Part shown: positions 1 through 9,389 of the stretch, piece by piece
Layout: every line of letters starts with the position of its first letter
How positions within the stretch are numbered: position 1 is the first letter of the stretch
DNA from: Pseudomonadota bacterium
GTDB lineage: Bacteria > Pseudomonadota > Alphaproteobacteria > Acetobacterales > Acetobacteraceae
Direction of reading: 5' to 3'
DNA length: 9,588 bases
NCBI GenBank assembly: GCA_021815835.1
Contig: JAKAZN010000033.1
Location: 1 to 9,588, forward strand
Notes under the pieces: model-generated
Database searches by the model: none
Told to the model about the DNA's origin: nothing
The model's input: the letters and a program-made list of their open reading frames with translations, nothing else
Program-made: the position numbers and the translations under genes

Positions 1-275
1 CGGACCAGTGGCAGCAGCCGAGGCTCCGGCATGGTCGGCGTGAGTTCGTATGGCATGCAGCCCTGGCGGAACAGCGAATGGGTTCGCCGCTTGGCGGTGT
101 TTGACTCGAGGAATCGGTCGTAGCCGCGCACTTCCCCGGCGGCCGCCACCGTGATGTTGCCGCGGAAACGGATGACGTAGTCGAACTTCAGCTTCTCGGT
201 CAGCACGCGATAGAGTTTCCGATCGCCGAAACCACGATCGGCGCCAATGCAAACCTTGATGTCGGAGGCCGGTGG
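1..275 (-). pseudogene. IS4-family transposase remnant, truncated and internally deleted
   Basis: Read on the minus strand, the sequence encodes a DDE transposase fragment with ADRGFGDRKLYR, then FDYVIRFRGNITV, then NTAKRRTHSLFRQGCM close to the usual C-terminal end. These are hallmark stretches of IS4-family transposases, recognised from memory. The first motif carries the middle acidic residue of the DDE triad. An in-frame TAG at 276-278 lies just upstream, so the N-terminal half with the first Asp is gone. In intact relatives, well over 100 residues separate the RGNITV strand from the GYDR..SNTAKRR tail; here they are joined directly as ITVAAAGEVRGYDRF. That removes the Y-R-E-K region with the catalytic Glu. 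The fragment cannot be an active transposase. The window edge cuts its 3' end, so no terminal inverted repeat can be judged. Confidence 0.85.
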
Positions 276-487
276 CTAGACTGCGCCTGCGGCCTCAAAA
301 TGAGGGGAGGCATGAGAACTGCCCGCCCTCCCCCGGATGTCAAGGATCATTCCGGAGACAAATGAGCCCAAGGCCATCTTCGGTCATCCGCAACGGCCGG
401 GCGAGCGCCGCGTCCGGGCCCGGGCGCGCGCCGGCGGCGTCATCCGACCCTTGCCCGGATTTCGTCTCGTCCCGCGCCGCCCCTCCC

Positions 488-1135
488 TCACGACTCGCCC
501 GCCAGTGCGGCCAGCGCCAGCGCCGCCGCCTGCTGGCAGGGTTCGATCACCGGCACGCCGCATGCGTGCGCGATCGCCGCGCGGTGATGCGCCATGCCGG
601 TGCAGCCGAGGATGATCGTTTCGGCGCCGTCGGCCACGCAGGCCCGCGCGGCCTCGACCAGCAGGGCGCGCGCGGCGTGGGGATTGAGCAGCGCGTCCAT
701 GCTCACGTTCAGCGCGTGCGTCGCGGCCAGGCGCGCTTCCAGCCCCATCGCGCGCAACGCCGCACGGTGGCGCGCCTTGGAGGCGTCCACGATTGCGATC
801 ACGCCGAAAAATTCCGCCCGCGCGATGGCGGCGGCGACCGCGGCGCGGAACACGCCGAACACCGGGGTGTCGGTGGCGGCGCGCGCGGCCTCGATGCCCG
901 GATCCGACGCGCAGGCGATGATGTAGGCATCCGCCGGGTCGGCGGCGATGCGCGCCAGGATCGGCCCGACCGAAGCGTGCCAGTCCGCCCAGGAATAGAT
1001 CGCCGGCGGGCCGTCCGGTAGCGAAACGACATCGAAGCGCGGGCCGGTCGGCGTGGCGAAGGGGGCGATCGCGGCCGCGATTCCGGCGCCGCAGGGCTCG
1101 GAGCGGTTGGGATTGATAACGAGGACGCGGCTCAT
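488..1135 (-). CDS. Asp/Glu/hydantoin racemase family protein
   Basis: A 215-residue protein, about the usual length for the Asp/Glu/hydantoin racemase superfamily. These enzymes racemise substrates such as amino acids or 5-substituted hydantoins without a cofactor, using two cysteines as acid and base. It opens with a beta strand and the family motif VLVINPN (residues 4-10). The first expected cysteine is Cys75 in ACASDPG, and the second is Cys178 in LGCTGM, so both catalytic residues are in place. It is soluble, with no signal peptide. The ATG at 1133-1135 gives the full family N-terminus, but no strong Shine-Dalgarno sequence precedes it; the upstream bases are a GC-rich repeat. It lies 59 bases downstream of the oxidoreductase gene on the same strand and may be co-transcribed with it. 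The substrate cannot be assigned; maleate isomerase or arylmalonate decarboxylase relatives share the fold, but the length and motifs fit hydantoin-racemase-like proteins better. Confidence 0.85.
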   Translation of the reverse strand: MSRVLVINPNRSEPCGAGIAAAIAPFATPTGPRFDVVSLPDGPPAIYSWADWHASVGPILARIAADPADAYIIACASDPGIEAARAATDTPVFGVFRAAVAAAIARAEFFGVIAIVDASKARHRAALRAMGLEARLAATHALNVSMDALLNPHAARALLVEAARACVADGAETIILGCTGMAHHRAAIAHACGVPVIEPCQQAAALALAALAGES

Positions 1136-1146
1136 CGCGCGCTGTT

Positions 1147-1194
1147 ATCCACGCGCGTCTCGCGCGATGTCATCCGCGCGCGTCTCGCGCGATA

Positions 1195-1216
<22 letters not shown>
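1147..1216. repeat. 25-bp GC-rich tandem repeat, 2.8 copies
   Basis: Two 25-base units (1147-1171 and 1172-1196) differ at only two positions. A third copy (1197-1216) keeps the first 20 bases and then runs into the oxidoreductase reading frame. Each unit contains CGCGCG-TCT-CGCGCG, which can form a 6-bp hairpin. The array fills most of the space between the two minus-strand genes. It covers the last codons and the TGA of the oxidoreductase gene, as well as the leader of the racemase gene. Confidence 0.85.
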
Positions 1217-3145
<1,929 letters not shown>

Positions 3146-3165
3146 ACCGGACAGGGATCGGCGCC

Positions 3166-4362
3166 ATGAACATCCACGAATACCAGGCAAAGGAATTGCT
3201 GCGCCGCTACGGCGTCGCGGTGCTCGACGGGCACGTCGCCTGGACGGCGGAGGAAGCGGTCGCGGCGGCGGGCAAGCTGCCGGGGCCGGTGCATGTGGTG
3301 AAGGCGCAGATCCATGCGGGGGGACGCGGGGCGGGGCATTTCGCCGGCGATCCCACCGGCAAGGGCGGCGTGCGCATCGCGCGCTCGGCTGAGGAGGTTC
3401 GGGCGGCGGCGGCGGCGATGCTCGGGCACGTGCTGGTGACGAAACAGACGGGCGCGGCCGGGCGCAAGGTCCACCGGGTCTATGTGGAGGCGGGATGCGA
3501 CATCGCGCGGGAGCTGTATCTCTCGCTGCTGGTCGATCGCGCCTCCGGGCGGGTGACGATCGTCGCCTCGGCCGAGGGCGGTATGGAGATCGAGGAGGTC
3601 GCCGCGCATACGCCCGAGAAGATCATGCGCGTGGCGATCGATCCGGCGGCCGGGTTCTCGCCGTTCCAGGGGCGGCGGCTGGGGTTCGGCCTGGGCCTGA
3701 CGGCCGCGCAGGTGGGCGCGTTCACCCGCTTCGTCGGCGCGATGTACGCCGCGTTCCTCGCGCTGGATTGCGCGATCGTCGAGATCAATCCGCTGGTGGT
3801 GACCAAGGCGGGCGAGGTCGTTGCGCTGGACGCGAAGATATCGTTCGACGACAACGCGCTGTTCCGCCATGCCGAGCTGGAGAAGCTGGTCGATGAGGCG
3901 GAGGAGGACCCGAAGGAGCTGGAAGCCGCCCGGCACAGCCTGAACTACGTGGCGCTGGACGGGACCATCGGCTGCATGGTGAACGGCGCGGGCCTCGCGA
4001 TGGCGACGATGGACATCATCAAGCTGTATGGCGCCGCGCCGGCGAATTTCCTGGATGTGGGCGGCGGCGCGACCGCGGAGCGGGTGACGGCGGCGTTCAA
4101 GATCATCCTGTCCGATCCGCATGTGGAAGGGATCCTGGTGAACATCTTCGGCGGCATCATGCGCTGCGACGTGATCGCCGAGGGGGTGGTCCTGGCGGCG
4201 CGCGAGGTGAAGCTGTCCGTGCCGCTGGTGGTGCGGCTGGAGGGCACGAACGTCGATCTCGGCAAGGCGATCCTCGCGAAATCCAATCTGCCGATCATCG
4301 CCGCCGACAACCTGGCCGACGCCGCCGAGAAAGTGGTGCGCGCCGTGAAGGAGGCCGCATAG
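3166..4362 (+). CDS. sucC: Succinyl-CoA synthetase (ADP-forming) beta subunit
   Basis: A 398-residue ATP-grasp subunit that, with SucD, interconverts succinyl-CoA + ADP + Pi and succinate + CoA + ATP, the substrate-level phosphorylation step of the TCA cycle. It starts with the near-invariant [12 protein letters not shown]. The ATP-grasp region has [12 protein letters not shown] (44-55), with a loop before GKGGVR that is several residues longer than in E. coli, a form I recall from alphaproteobacterial proteins. Metal ligands Asn208 (EINPL) and Asp222 (LDAK) are present. The C-terminal CoA-ligase domain has [14 protein letters not shown] (276-289), [10 protein letters not shown] (294-303) and [11 protein letters not shown] (325-335). 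Its length fits the family (E. coli about 388). AGGGA precedes the ATG by nine bases. Its stop codon directly abuts the sucD start, which suggests coupled, near-equal synthesis of the two subunits. Confidence 0.98.
   Translation: MNIHEYQAKELLRRYGVAVLDGHVAWTAEEAVAAAGKLPGPVHVVKAQIHAGGRGAGHFAGDPTGKGGVRIARSAEEVRAAAAAMLGHVLVTKQTGAAGRKVHRVYVEAGCDIARELYLSLLVDRASGRVTIVASAEGGMEIEEVAAHTPEKIMRVAIDPAAGFSPFQGRRLGFGLGLTAAQVGAFTRFVGAMYAAFLALDCAIVEINPLVVTKAGEVVALDAKISFDDNALFRHAELEKLVDEAEEDPKELEAARHSLNYVALDGTIGCMVNGAGLAMATMDIIKLYGAAPANFLDVGGGATAERVTAAFKIILSDPHVEGILVNIFGGIMRCDVIAEGVVLAAREVKLSVPLVVRLEGTNVDLGKAILAKSNLPIIAADNLADAAEKVVRAVKEAA
4348..4354 (+). promoter_or_regulatory. sucD Shine-Dalgarno site inside sucC
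   Basis: AAGGAGG lies within the last codons of sucC and eight bases before the sucD ATG. The stop and start read TAGATG with no gap. A near-perfect ribosome site plus adjacent stop and start supports translational coupling of the two subunits. Confidence 0.8.
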
Positions 4363-5235
4363 ATGGCCATTCTGGTCGATGCGAACACAAGGGTGATCTG
4401 CCAGGGATTCACCGGCGCGCAGGGCACGTTCCATTCGGAACAGGCGATCGCGTATGGGACGAAGATGACCGGCGGCGTGACGCCGGGCAAGGGCGGATCG
4501 GCCCATCTCGGGCTGCCGGTATTCGATACGGTGGCGGAAGCGCGCGCGACCGTGGGCGCGGATGCGACCGTGATCTACGTGCCGCCGCCCTATGCGGCGG
4601 ATGCGATCCTGGAGGCGATCGACGCGGAAGTGCCGCTGGTGATCTGCATCACCGAGGGTATTCCGGTGCTGGACATGGTGCGGGTGAAGCGGGCGCTGAC
4701 GGGGTCGAAATCGCGCCTGATCGGGCCGAACTGCCCGGGAGTGATCACGCCGGACGCGTGCAAGATCGGAATCATGCCGGGGCATATCCATCGGCGCGGG
4801 TCGGTGGGGATCGTCTCGCGGTCCGGCACCCTGACCTATGAGGCGGTGGCGCAAACGACCGCCGCGGGGCTGGGGCAAAGCTCCTGCGTGGGGATCGGCG
4901 GCGATCCGGTGAAGGGCACGGATTTCATCGAGGTGCTGGAGATGTTCCTGGCCGATCCGGAGACGAAACAGATCGTGATGATCGGCGAGATCGGCGGGCA
5001 GAGCGAGATCGAGGCGGCGGAATTCCTGGCGCGCGAGAAGATCAAGAAGCCGGTGGTAGGGTTCATCGCCGGGGCCACCGCGCCGCCGGGGCGGCGGATG
5101 GGCCATGCGGGGGCGGTGATCAGCGGCGGGCGGGATACCGCGGCGGCGAAGATGGAGGCGATGCGGGCGGCGGGAATCCGGGTGTCGGAAAGCCCGGCGG
5201 CGCTGGGAAGCACGATGTTGGAGCTGCTGCGTTAG
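4363..5235 (+). CDS. sucD: Succinyl-CoA synthetase (ADP-forming) alpha subunit
   Basis: A 290-residue CoA-binding and phosphohistidine subunit (E. coli about 289), partner of SucC. The N-terminal CoA-binding Rossmann domain shows [12 protein letters not shown] (13-24), the GGVTPGKGG loop (37-45), VPPPYAAD (73-80) and CITEGIP (95-101). GPNCPG (121-126) and the signature SRSGTLTYE (152-160) follow. The active-site His247, phosphorylated in the reaction, sits in GRRMGHAGA (243-251). Every expected motif is intact. After its stop there is no clear terminator: only a weak imperfect GGGG..CCCC pairing at 5235-5254. Transcription may therefore continue towards sucA through the accessory insert. Confidence 0.98.
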   Translation: MAILVDANTRVICQGFTGAQGTFHSEQAIAYGTKMTGGVTPGKGGSAHLGLPVFDTVAEARATVGADATVIYVPPPYAADAILEAIDAEVPLVICITEGIPVLDMVRVKRALTGSKSRLIGPNCPGVITPDACKIGIMPGHIHRRGSVGIVSRSGTLTYEAVAQTTAAGLGQSSCVGIGGDPVKGTDFIEVLEMFLADPETKQIVMIGEIGGQSEIEAAEFLAREKIKKPVVGFIAGATAPPGRRMGHAGAVISGGRDTAAAKMEAMRAAGIRVSESPAALGSTMLELLR

Positions 5236-5298
5236 GGGATTTTTCATCGCCCCCTGCGAAATCCGTCCGGGCACGTCGCATGGAGGGAGAGCAGGGAG

Positions 5299-5710
5299 AT
5301 GACGAGGCTGCCCGGCCATACCGATATCCAGCGGCGGTCTCGACTGCGAGGCCTTGCCCGATGGCATCACGGTCGAAATCGACCAGGACACGGATTTCGA
5401 GCCGGACGCGGTGGTGAATCGCGGCGCCCGTCTGTCGCCCGATGCGATTGCCGCGACGAACCCGGTCATCGTGGTGGAGGTGCTCTCGCCAGCGACCCAG
5501 GCCATCGATGTCGGCGACAAGCTGGCCGAGTATTTCCGGGTGCCCGCGATCCAGCATTATCTGGTGGTCCGCGCCCGGCGGCGGGAGGTGATCCATCATC
5601 GGCGTGCTGGGACGGACCTGACGACGCAGGTGATCACGGACGGACCGATACGGCTCGACCCTCCGGGGATCGTTGTCGAAGTGGCGGAATTCTACCCGGA
5701 CGATACCTGA
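5299..5710 (+). pseudogene. Uma2-family (DUF820) nuclease gene, 5' deleted and frameshifted
   Basis: From about 5327 one frame encodes the C-terminal two thirds of a Uma2-family protein, a PD-(D/E)XK nuclease-like family: GGLDCEALPDGITVEID, then FEPDAVV, NPVIVVEVLSP, DKLAEYFRVPAIQHYLVV and RLDPPGI near the end. Counting from the TTG at 5354, Asp18, Glu42 and Lys56 are the likely active-site residues. That frame is closed by a TGA at 5300-5302 and has no ATG of its own upstream. In a different frame, an ATG at 5299 with a strong purine-rich GGAGGGAGAGCAGGGAG leader starts MTRLPGHTD, which resembles a Uma2 N-terminus. The simplest reading is an original start joined to the distal part of the gene after loss of roughly 60 codons, including the usual YELxxGE segment, with a frame change. 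A 118-residue product from the TTG is possible but unlikely to be functional. Confidence 0.75.
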
Positions 5711-5735
5711 TCACCGCGACCGGCTTCGCGCCCGA

Positions 5736-5751
5736 CCCCGCGGGCGCGGGG
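5736..5751 (+). other. Short GC hairpin between Uma2 remnant and DUF29 gene
   Basis: CCCCGC-GGGC-GCGGGG forms a perfect 6-bp stem with a four-base loop, 25 bases after the Uma2 stop codon. No T-tract follows, so it is a poor candidate for an intrinsic terminator. The rest of the 213-base gap (5711-5923) is C/G-rich and holds no recognisable gene. Confidence 0.3.
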
Positions 5752-5923
5752 GCCGTCGCGCAGCGCGCGGCGAGCTCCGGCCCGATGGGCCGCCCCCCCT
5801 CTCGGGGCCGCCCCAGGGGCCGTTTGGCGCACGGGTCCGGTTGCGCCGCGCCGGACGTTCGTGCTTCCTTAACCGGTCCCCGGGTACGTCGCTTCCCGTC
5901 CCGCGGGATGGAGCCGGCCGGTC

Positions 5924-6391
5924 ATGAACAAACCGCTGCACGAGGTCGATTTCCTCCGCTGGACCATCGCCCAGGCCGCCGCGCTGCGGCACGCCGGGAC
6001 GATGCGGATCAATACGCCCGACCCGATCGACTGGGAGAGCGTCGCCGAGGAGATCGAATCCCTGGGCCGTTCCGAGCGTGCCGCGCTGCGCTCGCGGATC
6101 GCGGTGGTGCTGGAGCATCTGTTCAAGCTCGCGCTGCTGCCCGCCACCGATCCGCGCGCCGGGTGGCTGGACACGATCGACACGCAGCGCCGCGAGATCC
6201 GTCGTTTGCTGAAGGACAGCCCCAGCCTGAAACGCGAGGTCGCGTCGTTGGTCGCGGATGAACTTCCGGACGCCCGCCGCGTCGTCGCCCGTGCCGCCGC
6301 CCGCCATCACGAGACGCTCTCGGCCGATCCCGCCAGCCTTGAATTCGACGCGGATCAGGTGCTGGACGATTCCTACCCGCCGGAGCCTTGA
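5924..6391 (+). CDS. DUF29 domain-containing protein
   Basis: A 155-residue protein with the full DUF29 layout: an N-terminal DFLRWTIAQAAALRHAG (9-25), the core IDWESVAEEIESLGRSER (35-52), a helix EHLFKLAL (64-71), SPSLKREV (99-106), and the closing DQVLDDSYPP (144-153). DUF29 proteins are short, soluble, mostly helical, of unknown function, and strongly expanded in cyanobacteria and some alphaproteobacteria including Acetobacteraceae. The length is normal and nothing looks broken. GGAG lies ten bases before the ATG. It follows a broken Uma2 gene, and together they form an accessory insert between sucD and sucA. DUF29 and Uma2 genes are both multi-copy accessory families, so co-location may reflect shared mobility rather than shared function. 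I do not assign a role in the TCA cycle. Confidence 0.9.
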   Translation: MNKPLHEVDFLRWTIAQAAALRHAGTMRINTPDPIDWESVAEEIESLGRSERAALRSRIAVVLEHLFKLALLPATDPRAGWLDTIDTQRREIRRLLKDSPSLKREVASLVADELPDARRVVARAAARHHETLSADPASLEFDADQVLDDSYPPEP

Positions 6392-6438
6392 CCGCGGCGG
6401 CGCCCTGCGCCACGTGACCGCCGCCCAAGCTCCGGCGC

Positions 6439-6453
6439 GCCCCGCGTCGGGGC
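6439..6453 (+). other. Short GC hairpin upstream of sucA
   Basis: GCCCCG-CGT-CGGGGC gives a 6-bp stem with a 3-base loop in the 121-base gap between the DUF29 gene and sucA. A second pairing, GGCGGCG at 6396-6402 with CGCCGCC at 6419-6425, lies just upstream. No T-run follows either one. They could be leader-RNA structure or simple products of high GC. Confidence 0.3.
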
Positions 6454-6460
6454 ATTGCCC

Positions 6461-6502
6461 GCATCACCCGCCCCGCGTCACCCGCCCCGCATCACCCGCA
6501 AG
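6461..6502. repeat. Three 14-bp tandem repeats in the sucA leader
   Basis: Units at 6461-6474, 6475-6488 and 6489-6502 follow GCRTCACCCGCCCC. The second differs from the first by one base, and the third diverges only in its last three bases, where it merges into the sucA Shine-Dalgarno AAGGA (6500-6504). The array ends ten bases before the sucA ATG. Confidence 0.85.
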
Positions 6503-6512
6503 GACCCCCCCC

Positions 6513-9350
6513 ATGGCTGGCGTCGATATCCTCGCCTCCGCCGTCTCCGGCGCGAACGCGGCCTTTCTCGGCGACACCTATGCGCGCTGGGCGGTCGATC
6601 CGGGGTCCGTCGATCCCAGCTTCGCCGCGCTGTTCGCGGCCCTTGACGATGACACGCGCGCGGTGATCGAGGACGCCGGCGGCGCTTCCTGGGCGCCGCG
6701 GACCCCGGCCGCGCCCGCGCCCGCCACCCCAGCCGCGCCCACCGACCTTCGGAGCGCGGTGATCCCGTCCTTGCGCGCCCTGATGCTGATCCGCAGCTAC
6801 CGCGTGCGCGGGCATCTGGAAGCGCGGCTCGATCCGCTCGGCCTCACCACGCCGAAGCCGCATCCGGAGCTCGATCCCGCCACCTATGGTTTCACCACGG
6901 CGGACCTGGACCGGCCGATCTTCATCGATCACGTCCTGGGACGCGAAACCGCGACATTGCGGGAGATCGTGGAAATCCTGCGCGCGACCTATTGCGGGCA
7001 TATCGGCGTCGAGTTCATGCATATCCAGGACCCCGACCAGAAATCCTGGATCCAGCGCAGGGTGGAAGGCGCGCCCTGGGTCGGCGCGTTCGACGCGGCG
7101 GCCAAACGGAAGATCCTCGCCCAGCTCACGGAAGCCGAGGGATTCGAGGCGTTCTGCCAGCGCCGCTACGTCACCACCAAGCGCTTCGGCCTGGAAGGCG
7201 GCGAAGTCACCATCCCGGCGATGCACGCGATCATCGAGACGGTGGCGCAAGGCGGCGTGTCGGAGGTGGCGATCGGAATGCCGCATCGCGGGCGGTTGAA
7301 CACGCTGGTCAATATCGTGAAGAAGCCGCCCACCGCGCTGTTTTCCGAATTCGGCGGCGAGAGTTTCAAGCCCGACTCCGTTCAAGGCTCGGGGGATGTG
7401 AAATACCATCTCGGGACCTCGACCGATATCGAGATCGGCGGGCGCTCCGTGCATCTGTCGCTGCAGCCGAATCCGTCGCATCTGGAAGCGGTCGATCCGG
7501 TGGTGATCGGCAAGGTGCGCGCGCGCCAGGACGAGGCGGGGGATACCAAGGCGCGCCGATCGGTGATGGCGATCCTGATGCACGGGGACGCGGCCTTCGC
7601 CGGCCAGGGCCTGGTGTACGAGACGCTGGCGATGAGCCAGTTGATCGGCTACCGCACCGGCGGAACCGTGCATGTCGTGGTGAACAACCAGATCGGCTTC
7701 ACCACCGTGCCGGCGCACGCCTTCTCCGGCCTCTATTGCACGGACGTGGCGAAATCGATCCAGGCGCCGATCCTGCACGTGAACGGCGACGACCCCGAGG
7801 CGGTGGTGTTCGCCGCCCGCATGGCCGCGGAATACCGCATGGAATTCGGCTGCGACGTGGTGCTGGATATCGTCTGCTACCGCCGCCACGGGCATAACGA
7901 GACCGACGAACCGGCCTTTACCCAGCCGCTGATGTATCGCGCGATCGACGCGCTGAAGACCACCCGCACCTTGTACGCCGAGCGTCTGGTGGCCGAGGGG
8001 GTCTTGAGCGCAGCCGACGCCCAGGCCGAGTGGGACGCGCAGACGGCGATGCTGGACGCGGCCAACCAGGCCGCGAAATCCTACAAGCCGAACAAGGCCG
8101 ATTGGCTGGAGGGCCACTGGGCGGGCCTCAGCCAGCCGGACGACGATACCGAGCGCACGCAGGAAGCGACCGGGGTGGCGGGCGAAACCCTGCGCCAGGT
8201 GGGCGCGGCGCTGTCTCATGTGCCGGATGGTTTCGCGGTGAACCCGAAGATCGCGCGCCAGCTGGATGCCAAGCGGGCGATGATCGCGACCGGCGAGGGG
8301 ATCGACTGGGCGACCGGCGAAGCGCTGGCGTTCGGCACCCTGCTGGCGGAAGGCAATCGGGTGCGCTTGTCGGGCGAGGATTGCCAGCGCGGCACGTTCA
8401 GCCAGCGCCACGCGGTGCTGATCGACCAGGCGAATCAGAACGAATACACGCCGCTGAACAACATCTCCCCCGATCAGAAGCGGATCGAGATCTTCAATTC
8501 GTTGCTGTCGGAAGCGGGCGTGCTGGGGTTCGAATACGGCTACACCCTGGCCGATCCGCGCACCTTGGTGCTGTGGGAGGGCCAGTTCGGCGATTTCGCC
8601 AATGGCGCGCAGGTCATCATCGACCAGTTCCTGGCGTCCGGCGAATCGAAATGGCTGCGGATGTCGGGGCTGACCCTGCTGCTGCCGCATGGCTACGAGG
8701 GGCAGGGGCCGGAACATTCCTCGGCGCGGCCGGAGCGGTATTTGCAGCTCTGCGCCGAGCGCAACATGATCGTCTGCAATCTGACCACGCCGGCCAACTA
8801 CTTCCACGCGCTGCGCCGGCAGATGCACCGCAATTTCCGCAAGCCGTTGGTGATCTTCACGCCGAAATCGCTGCTGCGCCACAAGCTCGCGGTCTCGGCG
8901 CTGCACGAGATGGCGGCCGGCAGCACGTTCCGCTTCGTGATCCCCGAGATCGACGCGATCGCGCCGGCCGAGGAGGTGCGCCGCGTCGTGCTGTGCACCG
9001 GCAAGGTCTATTACGATCTGCTGGCGCAGCGGCGCGAACGGGGCGTGAACGATGTCGCGCTGATCCGCCTGGAGCAGCTCTATCCGTTCCCGGAACGCAA
9101 TCTCGGCCGCGCGCTGGCCCCCTACGCGAACGCCACCAGCGTGGTGTGGTGCCAGGAGGAGCCGGAGAACATGGGCGCCTGGAATTTCGTCGATCGGCGG
9201 ATCGAAAAGGTGCTGCGCGGGCTGGAGGGCCACAAGGCGCGCCGGCCGGTCTATGTCGGGCGCGCCGAGGCGGCGAGTCCGGCCACCGGGCTCGCGCGCA
9301 CCCATGCGGCGGAACAATCGGCGCTGGTCGGCAACGCGCTCGGGTTGTAA
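6513..9350 (+). CDS. sucA: 2-oxoglutarate dehydrogenase E1 component
   Basis: A 945-residue thiamine-diphosphate enzyme that decarboxylates 2-oxoglutarate and transfers the succinyl group to lipoyl-E2 in the 2-oxoglutarate dehydrogenase complex. The N-terminal segment GANAAFLGDTYARWAVDP (13-30) is the E2-interacting region typical of E1o; a Pro/Ala-rich linker (about 61-76) follows. Core motifs are SYRVRGHLEARLDPLGL (95-111), GMPHRGRLN with His258 (255-263), SGDVKYHLG (293-301), and the ThDP/Mg motif GDAAF (358-362) to NNQIGF (391-396). RRHGHNETDEP (457-467) and GEDCQRGTFSQRH (621-633) follow, then HGYEGQGPEHSSARPER (726-742). The C-terminal domain ends in the usual region after QEEPENMGAW. 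Length matches the family (about 930-990). The frame is open upstream through the DUF29 gene, but the ATG at 6513 is chosen because AAGGA lies eight bases before it and the family N-terminus begins there. sucB starts 39 bases downstream. Confidence 0.98.
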   Translation: MAGVDILASAVSGANAAFLGDTYARWAVDPGSVDPSFAALFAALDDDTRAVIEDAGGASWAPRTPAAPAPATPAAPTDLRSAVIPSLRALMLIRSYRVRGHLEARLDPLGLTTPKPHPELDPATYGFTTADLDRPIFIDHVLGRETATLREIVEILRATYCGHIGVEFMHIQDPDQKSWIQRRVEGAPWVGAFDAAAKRKILAQLTEAEGFEAFCQRRYVTTKRFGLEGGEVTIPAMHAIIETVAQGGVSEVAIGMPHRGRLNTLVNIVKKPPTALFSEFGGESFKPDSVQGSGDVKYHLGTSTDIEIGGRSVHLSLQPNPSHLEAVDPVVIGKVRARQDEAGDTKARRSVMAILMHGDAAFAGQGLVYETLAMSQLIGYRTGGTVHVVVNNQIGFTTVPAHAFSGLYCTDVAKSIQAPILHVNGDDPEAVVFAARMAAEYRMEFGCDVVLDIVCYRRHGHNETDEPAFTQPLMYRAIDALKTTRTLYAERLVAEGVLSAADAQAEWDAQTAMLDAANQAAKSYKPNKADWLEGHWAGLSQPDDDTERTQEATGVAGETLRQVGAALSHVPDGFAVNPKIARQLDAKRAMIATGEGIDWATGEALAFGTLLAEGNRVRLSGEDCQRGTFSQRHAVLIDQANQNEYTPLNNISPDQKRIEIFNSLLSEAGVLGFEYGYTLADPRTLVLWEGQFGDFANGAQVIIDQFLASGESKWLRMSGLTLLLPHGYEGQGPEHSSARPERYLQLCAERNMIVCNLTTPANYFHALRRQMHRNFRKPLVIFTPKSLLRHKLAVSALHEMAAGSTFRFVIPEIDAIAPAEEVRRVVLCTGKVYYDLLAQRRERGVNDVALIRLEQLYPFPERNLGRALAPYANATSVVWCQEEPENMGAWNFVDRRIEKVLRGLEGHKARRPVYVGRAEAASPATGLARTHAAEQSALVGNALGL

Positions 9351-9389
9351 GGGCCGGGCTGACCCAGGCGGGCAACGGAGAGAGACCTC

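Noticed and set aside
293..305. Small palindrome CCTCA-AAA-TGAGG in the unassigned stretch next to the transposase remnant
   Set aside because: Only a 5-bp stem with no T-run and no gene to terminate or control; expected by chance.
272..1021. A 249-codon plus-strand frame opposite the racemase gene
   Set aside because: Arg/Gly/Ala-rich with no motif and antisense to a gene with intact catalytic motifs.
5235..5254. Possible intrinsic terminator after sucD
   Set aside because: GGGG and CCCC can pair but with mismatches inside, and the T-run is in the loop rather than after the stem.
6258..6512. An 85-codon N-terminal extension of sucA overlapping the DUF29 gene
   Set aside because: The extension reads through the DUF29 gene in another frame and through tandem repeats, while the ATG at 6513 has AAGGA at proper spacing and the E1o N-terminal motif follows it.
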